A stretch of 64,000 bases of DNA from Thalassospira profundimaris WP0211 (lineage in GTDB: Bacteria; Pseudomonadota; Alphaproteobacteria; Rhodospirillales; Thalassospiraceae): contig NZ_AMRN01000003.1 in NCBI RefSeq assembly GCF_000300275.1, forward strand, positions 372,001-436,000, read 5' to 3'. The first letter of the stretch is position 1. Each line of letters begins with the position of its first letter. Made by a program: the position numbers and the translations under genes. Shown one piece after another: positions 1 to 7,883 of the stretch. The notes below the pieces were generated by a model, which was not told the origin of the DNA, made no database searches, and saw nothing but the letters and a program-made list of their open reading frames with translations.

Positions 1-236
1 ATTCGGATATGGGTACGCTTTTTGGGCTTAAGGCCTTTGCGGTTGCCATTCTGGGCGGCATGACATCGGCCTATAGCGTCATGCTGGCCGGCTTTATCTA
101 TGGCCTGGTTGAGGCCGGGGTAACCACCTATCTCGGATCGTCCTACACCTTCATCGTCGTCTTCGCGCTTGTAATCGCGGTTCTGACCGTCAAACCAAGC
201 GGCCTGTTTGGCCGTGCTGCGATCAAGAAGGTCTGA
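1..236 (+). CDS. livH: Branched-chain amino acid-type ABC permease, C-terminal end (LivH family), cut by window edge
   Basis: Only the last 78 codons are present; the reading frame is open to the window edge, so the gene starts upstream. The visible part ends a LivH-type inner-membrane permease: the segment MGTLFGLKAFAVAILGG, with its glycine-rich turn, matches the conserved C-terminal region of this family, followed by two hydrophobic helices. The stop codon overlaps the next ATG by one base (TGATG), so the two proteins are probably translationally coupled and form one transporter. The substrate cannot be told from this end. The downstream amidohydrolase hints at a nitrogen compound rather than leucine itself, but that is inference. 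Confidence 0.85.
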   Translation, partial: SDMGTLFGLKAFAVAILGGMTSAYSVMLAGFIYGLVEAGVTTYLGSSYTFIVVFALVIAVLTVKPSGLFGRAAIKKV

Positions 237-2800
237 TGATGAAACGCGAAATCAAATTCAAAAATCCGATGCCCAAACTCAATAAATCCATCGCCCTTGA
301 TGCCACTATCCTGGCCGCCATCATTGCCGGTTTGATCGGTGTGACGATCACGGGCGGCTATACCCAGTTCGTCATCGGCCTTGTCGCCATCACTACGGTT
401 CTGTGTGTGGGGCTGAACGTTTTGTATGGCCTGACCGGGCTGGTGTCGCTGGGGCAGGTCGGGTTCTTTGCCATCGGGGCCTATGCCAGTGCGATCCTGA
501 CGCTGGCCGGGCTTAATTTCTGGATGGCGCTGATTGCATCGACCGTGATTGCCGGTTTGGCGGGCTGTGTCTTGGCACTTTCGGCGGTTCGGATGGCCGG
601 GCCGTTCTTGGCCATGGTGACGATTGCCTTCGCCTTTATTGTTGAACATGGCGCGATTGAATGGCGCGCACTGACGGGTGGGCAAAACGGCCTGATGGGC
701 TTCCCGATGCCCGACCTGTTTGGCTATATGTTTAGCGAACGCGATCTTGTGATGCTGTGTGTCTTGCTGGCCGGGGTCGCGCTTTTTGCCTTCCGTCGCT
801 TGGCAACAAGTGGCTGGGGCATGGCGATGACCAGCATGCGCGATGCCGAAATCGCCGCAAGTTCGCTTGGCTATAACGCCTTTGCCGTCAAGGCATCGGG
901 CTTTGCCATTGCGGCTGCCATGGCCGGGCTTGCCGGGGCGTTGTTTGCGCCGCTTATGATGTTTATCGCACCGTCAAACTTCCCGCTTAGTCAGTCGATC
1001 CTGTATCTGTTTGCCGTCATTCTGGGCGGGGCGGGCACGGTGCTTGGCCCGCTGGTCGGCGCATCGGTTTCGGTGTTGCTGCCCGAACTGCTGGCGGATT
1101 TTGCCGAATATCGCCTGCTCATTTTTGGTGGGCTTTTGATTGTCGTGTTGCTGATTGCACCGCGCGGGATTGTCGGCGTGATCGAACGGTTCATCCCGCT
1201 GACCAGACGCGGTGTCACCGCCACCCCGGCGCACGAGATCGAGGCAGGGCTTAAGGATTACGCCAAGTCCGATGGTCTGGTGGTTGAAAACCTGTCGATT
1301 GCGTTTGGTGGGGTCAAGGCGGTCAATGCCGTTTCCTTCACCGCCAAGCCGGGCGATGTCACATCGATCATCGGCCCGAACGGGGCGGGTAAAACCACAC
1401 TTTTGAACATCATCAGCGGGTTTTACAAACCGACCGAAGGTGTGGTGCGGATTGGGGATCAGGACATCGCAGGCAAGCCAACCGATTTTGCTGCGCGTAA
1501 TGGCATTGCGCGCACCTATCAGGCGACCCGTCTGTTTGAAAACATGTCGGTGATCGACAACGTCATTGCCGGTCTTCCGGTCGGCCGGTTTGGCAAGCCG
1601 TTCAGTGCGATTGCGTCGGATAGCAACCGCAACCATGCCGCCGGGCTTCTGGCCTTTTGTGGCTATCATGGCGATATTGATGCCCGTGCCGGTGACCTGC
1701 CGCATGTTGATCGCAGGCTTGTTGAAATTGCCCGGTCGCTTGCGACCAAACCCGGTGTGTTATTGCTGGATGAACCGGCTGCTGGCCTGATGCATGCCGA
1801 TAAGGTGTCACTGGCGAAATTGCTGCGCCAACTGGCCGATGCCGGGATTACGGTGGTGCTGGTCGAACATGACATGGAAATGGTCATGGGCATTTCCGAT
1901 CAGATTTTGGCCGTGGATGCCGGCACCGCGATCATCTTTGACACCCCGCAGGCCGTGCAAAACGACCCGCAGGTTATCGCCGCTTATCTTGGCGACGGCG
2001 AAATGAAGGCCCGCCCGCGCCCGATCCCGTTTGAGGCCGGGGACTCCCCGGTGATTGAAACCCTGCGTTTAACGGCTGGCTACGGCGCCGCGCCTGTTCT
2101 GCATTCCATTGATCTTAAGGTCCGTCAGGGCGAAATGGTTGCACTGCTGGGGGCAAACGGTGCGGGCAAGTCGACCTTCCTGACCGCACTGGCCGGGTTG
2201 CTGCGCCCGGTGGATGGCAAGATCGTTCTCAATAACGAATACATCCATGATCTTGCCCCGCATCAGATCGTCGAACAGGGCTTGGTTCTGGTGCCCGAAG
2301 GCCGTCAGGTCTTCCCGGAGCTGACGGTCCGCGAAAACATCGAACTGGGGGCCTATAAGCAACCCAAACCTGTCAGTTCGGAAGAACTTGAAGCCATCCT
2401 GAACCGCTTCCCGCGTCTGCGCGATCGCATCAACAGCCCGGCGGGTCTTTTGTCCGGCGGCGAACAGCAAATGATGGCAATTGCCCGTGGTCTGGTCGCC
2501 AAGCCAAAGGCGCTGTTGCTTGATGAACCATCTCTTGGTCTGGCGCCTGCCATGGTCGAGGAACTTTATGCCATTCTCGGCGAATTGCGCGATGAGGGTG
2601 TCACCATCCTTCTGGTCGATCAGATGGCGACCATGGCGCTTTCGGTAGCTGATTATGCATATGTCCTTGAACAGGGGCAGGTGGTTGCCAAGGGCAAGGC
2701 ATCCGAGCTGAGAAAAGATGAACGCCTGATTACCGCCTATCTGGGGGGCTCGGAACAAGGCGATAAGAAACCAAAACAGGAAACACATGAGAATGCTTGA
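236..2800 (+). CDS. Fused LivM-LivG-LivF ABC transporter: permease plus two ATPases in one chain (854 aa)
   Basis: Three proteins that are normally separate are joined. Residues about 25-320 are a LivM-type permease with multiple membrane helices (LVSLGQVGFFAIGAYASA is the family motif). Residues about 345-590 are a LivG-type ATPase with Walker A GPNGAGKTT near 380 and Walker B VLLLDEP near 508. Residues about 605-845 are a LivF-type ATPase with Walker A GANGAGKST near 639, signature LLSGGEQQ and Walker B ALLLDEP. The first ATPase has an eroded ABC signature: LPHVDRRLVEIARSL stands where LivG proteins usually have LSYGxQRRLEIA. With LivH upstream this makes a complete importer apart from its binding protein, which must lie outside the window. 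The 3' end overlaps the amidohydrolase by 14 bases. Confidence 0.93.
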   Translation: MMKREIKFKNPMPKLNKSIALDATILAAIIAGLIGVTITGGYTQFVIGLVAITTVLCVGLNVLYGLTGLVSLGQVGFFAIGAYASAILTLAGLNFWMALIASTVIAGLAGCVLALSAVRMAGPFLAMVTIAFAFIVEHGAIEWRALTGGQNGLMGFPMPDLFGYMFSERDLVMLCVLLAGVALFAFRRLATSGWGMAMTSMRDAEIAASSLGYNAFAVKASGFAIAAAMAGLAGALFAPLMMFIAPSNFPLSQSILYLFAVILGGAGTVLGPLVGASVSVLLPELLADFAEYRLLIFGGLLIVVLLIAPRGIVGVIERFIPLTRRGVTATPAHEIEAGLKDYAKSDGLVVENLSIAFGGVKAVNAVSFTAKPGDVTSIIGPNGAGKTTLLNIISGFYKPTEGVVRIGDQDIAGKPTDFAARNGIARTYQATRLFENMSVIDNVIAGLPVGRFGKPFSAIASDSNRNHAAGLLAFCGYHGDIDARAGDLPHVDRRLVEIARSLATKPGVLLLDEPAAGLMHADKVSLAKLLRQLADAGITVVLVEHDMEMVMGISDQILAVDAGTAIIFDTPQAVQNDPQVIAAYLGDGEMKARPRPIPFEAGDSPVIETLRLTAGYGAAPVLHSIDLKVRQGEMVALLGANGAGKSTFLTALAGLLRPVDGKIVLNNEYIHDLAPHQIVEQGLVLVPEGRQVFPELTVRENIELGAYKQPKPVSSEELEAILNRFPRLRDRINSPAGLLSGGEQQMMAIARGLVAKPKALLLDEPSLGLAPAMVEELYAILGELRDEGVTILLVDQMATMALSVADYAYVLEQGQVVAKGKASELRKDERLITAYLGGSEQGDKKPKQETHENA

Positions 2801-4013
2801 TTATCTGGTGAGGAACGCCTGCCTGACTGGTGAGAATACGCTTGTCGATCTTGCCGTGGCGGATAGAAAAATTGTCGAGATCGCCCAATCAATTGCCGGC
2901 GATGCGCCAAGCTTTGATGCAGCTGGCCAGCTGATCAGCTGCGGCTTTGTGGAAAGCCACATTCACCTTGATAAGGCCTGCATTCTTGACCGTGCCAAAA
3001 ACGAAACCGGCACGCTTCAGGGCGCGATCAGTGCCGTCGCCAACGCCAAAAGCGGCTTTACCGAGGATGACATTTACGCCCGCGGTGCCCGCGTGATTGA
3101 AAAGGCAATTACTGAGGGCACCAATGCGGTGCGCACCCATGTCGAAATTGATCCGGGCATCGGCTTGGCGGGCTTTAACGCCATCAAGCGGCTTAAGGCC
3201 GACTATGCCTGGGCAATGGATATCGAGATTTGCGTTTTCCCCCAGGAAGGCCTGTTTAACTATCCCGGCACCGAGGAGCTGTTGCGCGCAGCATTGGATA
3301 ACGGTGCCGATCTACTGGGCGGTTGTCCCTATATGGATACCGATCCACATGGCCAGATCCTGCGTCTGTTTGAAATGGCGCGCGACTATGATGTCGATCT
3401 GGATTTCCATCTTGATTTCGATCTCGATGCCAGCTGGCGGCATCTTGACGAAGTTGCCAAGCAATCCATCGCCTTTGGCTGGCAGGGCCGGGTGATGATC
3501 GGGCATGTGACCAAACTGTCGGTCTTGCCCAAACCCGAACTTGAAGACACGATTGCGATTATGCGCGATGCCGGGATCGGCCTGACCGTGTTGCCCGCAA
3601 CCGACCTTTTCCTGACCGGGCGCGATCATGATCATTCCGTACCCTGCGGTGTCGCGCCTGCGCACAAGCTTGCCGCCCATGGTGTTTGCTGCACGATTGC
3701 GACCAATAATGTGCTGAACCCGTTTACGCCCTATGGGGACTGTTCACTTTCGCGCATGGCAAATCTTTACGCCAATGTCAGTCAGCTCGCGACCGAGGCC
3801 GAACTTGAAAACTGCTTTGCCATGGTGTCCGACGCCCCGGCCAAACTTCTCGGCCGATCCAACAAAATCGCGGTTGGCGAAGCCGCAAGCTTCATCGTCC
3901 TGCCCGCCCAAAGCCGCGCACAAGTGGTCTCAGAAATCAGTCTCCCGATCTGGGGTATGAAGGATGGTCGGGTAACGTTTGAACATCCGGCGGCAAAGCT
4001 GTTTCGGCCATAA
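2787..4013 (+). CDS. Amidohydrolase, cytosine deaminase-like (408 aa)
   Basis: A metal-dependent hydrolase of the amidohydrolase superfamily, nearest in pattern to the CodA/atrazine-hydrolase group that deaminates or opens N-heterocycles. The N-terminal beta domain is followed by the metal-binding HxH in ESHIHLDKA (near residue 56), a further histidine in DFHLDFDLD, one in MIGHVTKLS, and an acidic end of the barrel around PYGDCSLSRM. No signal peptide, so it is cytoplasmic. It overlaps the transporter gene by 14 bases and is therefore co-translated with it. The simplest reading is that it processes the imported substrate, perhaps a pyrimidine-like or ureido compound. The exact substrate is not deducible. 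Confidence 0.85.
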   Translation: MRMLDYLVRNACLTGENTLVDLAVADRKIVEIAQSIAGDAPSFDAAGQLISCGFVESHIHLDKACILDRAKNETGTLQGAISAVANAKSGFTEDDIYARGARVIEKAITEGTNAVRTHVEIDPGIGLAGFNAIKRLKADYAWAMDIEICVFPQEGLFNYPGTEELLRAALDNGADLLGGCPYMDTDPHGQILRLFEMARDYDVDLDFHLDFDLDASWRHLDEVAKQSIAFGWQGRVMIGHVTKLSVLPKPELEDTIAIMRDAGIGLTVLPATDLFLTGRDHDHSVPCGVAPAHKLAAHGVCCTIATNNVLNPFTPYGDCSLSRMANLYANVSQLATEAELENCFAMVSDAPAKLLGRSNKIAVGEAASFIVLPAQSRAQVVSEISLPIWGMKDGRVTFEHPAAKLFRP

Positions 4014-4022
4014 GCCAGACAA

Positions 4023-4056
4023 ATAAAAAAGGGCAGCGGATAAGCTGCCCTTTTTT
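4023..4056. terminator. Bidirectional intrinsic terminator between convergent genes
   Basis: GGGCAGC (4031-4037) pairs perfectly with GCTGCCC (4044-4050) around a six-base loop. A run of A precedes it and six T follow, so it can stop transcription from the amidohydrolase operon on the plus strand and from the sensor kinase on the minus strand. Confidence 0.9.
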
Positions 4057-4065
4057 GTCTGAGGA

Positions 4066-5403
4066 TTAGTTTTCAACCAGTTCGGGTTTGCGCTCAACCC
4101 GCGTTTCGGCGCCGGGATCCAGGCAAACCGACATGCCGCCATTGGGCAGATGCGTAAGCGTGCAGGTCCAGTCAAGACGTTCACAAATACGCCGGACGAG
4201 TTGCAGGCCAATGCCTTCGCCCTGTGGCATCGTGCATTGGCCATTGCAGGTCAGGATGGCGTTCTCGACACAGATCTGCGTGCCGGAAAGTGTGATCTTG
4301 ACCTCGCCCTTTGGTGTGTGCTGGAACGCATTTCGGATCAGGTTGGACACCACAATCATCAGTGCCGCGCGCGAGGTCGCGATCTCGGTTTCGCGGCTGT
4401 CAGGTTCAAACGCACAACTGACGTGTTTGCCCTCCATCAGATAGGAAAGATCACTGATTTCCTGTTCGATGAAGGCGCTGATGTTAATCGTTTCGGTGTG
4501 GCCAAGCGGTGCATTGTCACGGCCCAGCCACAACAGGGTTTCAAGCAATTGCTGCATATTGCGGTTGGCCCGTTTGATGCGGGCCATAACGCGTGCCTGC
4601 GTTGCGTTAAGCGGGCTTTTTTCCAGAAGTTCGACATTGCCCGAAACGATGGTAACAGGCGTGCGCAACTCGTGGCTGGCCTGACGGAGGAATTCACGTT
4701 CACGGGCAACGAATTTGTCGATCTGATCAACAGATCGATGCAGTTCGTGGGCAACGTCATTCAGCTCTTCAAACCCGAAATCCGGGATCGGCTCGCGCAG
4801 GTTATCTGCCGTCAGATTGTTGGCCCAGTTCTGAAGGTTCTCGGATGGCTTGGTCAGGCGTTTGCCAATCACCCACAGGAACCAGGCAAAGATGCCGACC
4901 ACCGCCATGGCAAACGGGATCGACAGCAGAGCCAGCTTGTGCAGGCGCACGAAATAGATGCTGTCTTCATCCCCGGCGTGATAGGTCTGCAGGATCAGGA
5001 TGTCATCCCCATTGCGCAGCTGATAGGGAAAGACCAGAAAGACCGGGTTTTCCGGGTTTTCTTCGGCGGCGTATTTGTCGGTGTTGATATAGAAAAGCTC
5101 GCCAATCTCAAGATCATCCGGTGTTGCGTGCGCGCGCAATTCCGCCGGCAACTGATCAAAACCGGTGAAGGTTTCAATATTGAAACCCTTGGGCAAGGCG
5201 GCTTCTGGGTTTTCGGCCAGTTCATTGTCATATTGTTCGGCAATGACCTGAAGCTGGAAGGACGCCACCATCCACTTGCCATACAGCATGTAGAAATTGA
5301 CGACCACCGTATAAAGCACGAGCGTAATCACCAGACCCAGCAGCACGTAATTGCGCACAAAGCGGGAAAAGGATCGGGTTTTGGGTGCGCAACATGTGCT
5401 CAT
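4066..5403 (-). CDS. Sensor histidine kinase, membrane-bound (445 aa)
   Basis: Two membrane helices (about 18-40 and 157-180) flank a periplasmic sensor region of about 115 residues. A HAMP-like linker follows, then the dimerisation/phosphoacceptor box FLRQASHELRTPVTI with His244. The ATPase domain has an N box (SNLIRNAFQHT, about 353-363) and a G2 box (GEGIGLQLVRRI). The usual DxGxG (G1) box is missing: ENAILTCNGQCTM occupies its place and includes a CxxxC pair. The gene lies 5 bases after the response regulator in the same operon, so they should form one two-component system. The signal and regulon are unknown. The start is the ATG at 5403. Confidence 0.9.
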   Translation of the reverse strand: MSTCCAPKTRSFSRFVRNYVLLGLVITLVLYTVVVNFYMLYGKWMVASFQLQVIAEQYDNELAENPEAALPKGFNIETFTGFDQLPAELRAHATPDDLEIGELFYINTDKYAAEENPENPVFLVFPYQLRNGDDILILQTYHAGDEDSIYFVRLHKLALLSIPFAMAVVGIFAWFLWVIGKRLTKPSENLQNWANNLTADNLREPIPDFGFEELNDVAHELHRSVDQIDKFVAREREFLRQASHELRTPVTIVSGNVELLEKSPLNATQARVMARIKRANRNMQQLLETLLWLGRDNAPLGHTETINISAFIEQEISDLSYLMEGKHVSCAFEPDSRETEIATSRAALMIVVSNLIRNAFQHTPKGEVKITLSGTQICVENAILTCNGQCTMPQGEGIGLQLVRRICERLDWTCTLTHLPNGGMSVCLDPGAETRVERKPELVEN

Positions 5404-5408
5404 AGCGG

Positions 5409-6089
5409 CTACTCGCGAAGGGCCACGCCCTGGCCCGGAATGGTGTGAATCAGATTTTGCTCAAACGGTTTGTCGATCCGATGACGCAGTTTGTAAAGAT
5501 GTGTCTTCAGCGCATTGGTATCAGGTGGATCGCCTTGCCAGAGTGCCATCGACAAACGAGAACGGGTTACAACCTGCGGACTGTTTTGCGCGAGAACTTC
5601 CAAAATGGTCCAACCCGTTGGCGATACACTGATATTCTGACCAGCCCGCACCACGGAACGGTTTTCAAAATCAATAAGCAGGTCACCAAGCGAGAAACGC
5701 CTGACCTCGCCACTGCGCCGACGCGACAAAACCCGCGTGCGCAAAAGAAGCTCTTCAAGCTCAAACGGTTTGACCAGATAATCGTCCGCCCCGGCGTGGA
5801 ACCCTTCGATCTTGTCATCAAGTGTATCGCGCGCGGTCAGCATAAGAACCGGGGTGTCCACCCCTTCGTCGCGCAGCGCCTTGCAGATGCTGATGCCATC
5901 ACGGAATGGCAACATTAGATCAAGCAGGATGACGTCATATTCGCCGGTCAGCGCCATCTGATAGGCGGTTTCACCATCATAGGCATGGTCGCATTCAACG
6001 CCTTCAATCGTCAGATAGTCACTGACGGTGGCGGCGATATCCATGTTGTCCTCGACCAAAAGGACCATGATGTGGGCGGTTGCTTTCAT
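5409..6089 (-). CDS. OmpR/PhoB-family response regulator (226 aa)
   Basis: The receiver domain (about 8-120) has the acidic pair E13/D14, the phosphoacceptor D57 in DVILLDLMLP, T86 in MLTARD and K108 in YLVKPFEL. The C-terminal winged helix (about 132-224) carries the OmpR-type recognition-helix region NALKTHLYKLRHRID and the closing IHTIPGQGVAL. It is the first gene of the pair and is followed by its kinase. The 98 bases between it and the upstream MobA-like gene must hold its promoter; I could not identify clear -35/-10 boxes. Confidence 0.93.
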   Translation of the reverse strand: MKATAHIMVLLVEDNMDIAATVSDYLTIEGVECDHAYDGETAYQMALTGEYDVILLDLMLPFRDGISICKALRDEGVDTPVLMLTARDTLDDKIEGFHAGADDYLVKPFELEELLLRTRVLSRRRSGEVRRFSLGDLLIDFENRSVVRAGQNISVSPTGWTILEVLAQNSPQVVTRSRLSMALWQGDPPDTNALKTHLYKLRHRIDKPFEQNLIHTIPGQGVALRE

Positions 6090-6187
6090 TCACGTCATCT
6101 CGTTTTTCAAGACATGCAAGCATGCCGCAATTCAGCCGACGGGTCAGCAGGAAACACCCCGCTGCCCGGTTTGGCACATAAGGTCGG

Positions 6188-6790
6188 TTAGTCTGTCACT
6201 TGTTTCAGATCATCTTGGGTATCGATATCAAGTGCGGCATTTACAAGTGATAGGGCGGTCACGTTATCGGCATGGCTGTCGATGATTTTGCGCGCGCCAA
6301 TCGGCCCGGCAAGGCCTTGCAGATCATCAAAGACAGATTTTGGAAAAATGGCAGGCACGCCCAGCCCATCTTGGTGCCGGGTTGCGACAATCTGTTTGCC
6401 GTCAAAGGCCGTGATCAATCGGGTGTAATCATCGCCGGTCAGATTGACCTGATCACACAGGGCAATCAGAACACCATCATACCCGCCGTTGCGTGCGATT
6501 TTCGTCATGCCGCACGCAATCGAGCTTCCCATCCCCGTGGCCCACTTTTCGTTGGTGATAATCGTCACGCCACTATCAAGACACGGCGCGATTTCATCGC
6601 CATAGGCACCAAGAACCACAAAGGTGTCTGATGTTGGCATCCCTGACAGGGCATCAAGCGCGTGTTCGATCATGGGTTTGCCATTGATATCGGCAAGCTG
6701 CTTACGCCCGCCAAAGCGCGCACTTTCCCCGGCCGCCAGAAGAAGTGTGGCCAGTTTCGGTTTCGGGATGTCTGTGCGTGACGTCATCAT
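6188..6790 (-). CDS. MobA/MocA-like nucleotidyltransferase for molybdenum cofactor (200 aa)
   Basis: The nucleotidyltransferase signature LLLAAGESARFGGRKQL is near the N-terminus, followed by GKPMIEHAL, and the core carries ALCDQ, a variant of the metal-binding D of MobA-like proteins. Such proteins attach CMP or GMP to molybdopterin; the CMP form (MocA) serves xanthine-dehydrogenase-type enzymes. It follows the XdhC gene by about 10 bases and ends the molybdenum hydroxylase operon, which fits cofactor supply for the enzyme encoded upstream. The reading frame extends 49 codons further upstream inside xdhC, but family homology starts at the tandem ATGs at 6790/6787, chosen here. Confidence 0.85.
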   Translation of the reverse strand: MMTSRTDIPKPKLATLLLAAGESARFGGRKQLADINGKPMIEHALDALSGMPTSDTFVVLGAYGDEIAPCLDSGVTIITNEKWATGMGSSIACGMTKIARNGGYDGVLIALCDQVNLTGDDYTRLITAFDGKQIVATRHQDGLGVPAIFPKSVFDDLQGLAGPIGARKIIDSHADNVTALSLVNAALDIDTQDDLKQVTD

Positions 6791-6800
6791 CAAGGTCGCA

Positions 6801-7796
6801 TTATTCGGCGGCTTGTGCCAGGGCCGGGGCCGCTGATTGTTTGAACAGGGCGGCATGAATGCCTGACAACATCGAAAGAGCAATGCTTTCAGGAAGTTGT
6901 CCGCCAATGTCGAGGCCCGCCGGACTTGAAATATCAAATGCCAGATCGTTCCGCGAAATGCCAGCTTCGTTCAGAACATCGCGAAACCGATGGCGTGGAC
7001 CAAGGGCGGACAGATGTTTGATCGGTGCATCGCAAAGCACCGCAAGGGCCGCGGCATCGATGCTGACACTATGAGCCATCAGAATAACCGCATCAACTTT
7101 GTGATCGGTCACATAGGTTGCCAGGTCACCATCAATCTTGCGCAGGATGGTGCCTGCTATGGGGAAATGCTCCGCCCGGGCATTTGCCGGGCGTGGATCG
7201 ACCAGCGTTGTTTGCCAGCCCATCTGATGGGCAATGCCAATTACCGGGCGGGCATCAAGGCCACCGCCCACCACAAGAACATGGGGTTCAGGCTGGATCG
7301 GTGTCACCAGCCAATTGCCGTCCTCACGGTTTTCAATATGGGCCGGGCGTTGCCCATAAAGCGCACCAGTCTCGAAATAGCCTTCGACCGCATCGATTTT
7401 CTGGAAATAGACGCCGCTTTGACGTTTTTGCAGGGCTTCATACAAATCGCCAAGGCCCAGATCATTCGCGGAGCCAAGTGGCTGGAGCATGATATAGACC
7501 GTGCCGCCACATCCCACGCCAAGTTTGAATGACAGATCATCTTCGTCAGTGCCGTCATAGGTCAACATGACAGGTTTGCCGGTCACCATGGCCCGGCGCG
7601 CATTGCGGGTAATGTCGGCCTCAAGGCAGCCGCCGCTGAGTAGTCCGAACTGTTGCCCGTGACCGTTGATCAGCATCATGGCACCGGCCTTGCGATAAGC
7701 CGACCCTTCGGTGCGATAAACCGTTCCCAGCACCCATTCAGTGCTGTCGCGGTTTTCCTGCCAGGTGCCAAGCATTGCAGAAAGTTGATTGGTCAT
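6801..7796 (-). CDS. XdhC/CoxI-family molybdenum-enzyme maturation protein (331 aa)
   Basis: The N-terminal XdhC/CoxI domain (GTVYRTEGSAYRKAGAMMLI and the glycine-cysteine segment GLLSGGCLEADI) is followed by a Rossmann-like XdhC C-terminal domain (VLVVGGGLDARPV) and a conserved closing segment (AFDISSPAGLDIGGQLPESIALSM). Family members bind and help sulfurate or insert the Mo cofactor into xanthine-dehydrogenase-like enzymes. It sits between the catalytic subunit and the MobA-like gene, supporting a dedicated maturation role. The ATG at 7796 is preceded by a purine-rich GGGCGAGG. Confidence 0.9.
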   Translation of the reverse strand: MTNQLSAMLGTWQENRDSTEWVLGTVYRTEGSAYRKAGAMMLINGHGQQFGLLSGGCLEADITRNARRAMVTGKPVMLTYDGTDEDDLSFKLGVGCGGTVYIMLQPLGSANDLGLGDLYEALQKRQSGVYFQKIDAVEGYFETGALYGQRPAHIENREDGNWLVTPIQPEPHVLVVGGGLDARPVIGIAHQMGWQTTLVDPRPANARAEHFPIAGTILRKIDGDLATYVTDHKVDAVILMAHSVSIDAAALAVLCDAPIKHLSALGPRHRFRDVLNEAGISRNDLAFDISSPAGLDIGGQLPESIALSMLSGIHAALFKQSAAPALAQAAE

Positions 7797-7822
7797 ATTC
7801 CTCGCCCTTTCAGCAAAAGGGT

Positions 7823-7878
7823 AACTGCCCGGGAAACCACGGGGTGGGGGATGGGGGAAAATGATCCCCCGAGCAGTT
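7823..7878 (-). other. Stable nested stem-loop between Mo subunit gene and xdhC
   Basis: Outer arms AACTGC (7823-7828) and GCAGTT (7873-7878) enclose an inner hairpin of GGGGG (7853-7857) and CCCCC (7866-7870). It fills the 87-base gap between the catalytic subunit gene and xdhC. There is no adjacent T run on the minus strand, so it is more likely an mRNA-stability or partial attenuation element than a strong terminator. Confidence 0.4.
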
Positions 7879-7883
7879 ATCTC

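Noticed and set aside
4150..5448. 432-codon open frame opposite the sensor kinase
   Set aside because: It is the antisense shadow of a well-supported histidine kinase; composition follows the third-position GC of the real gene and no family motif appears.
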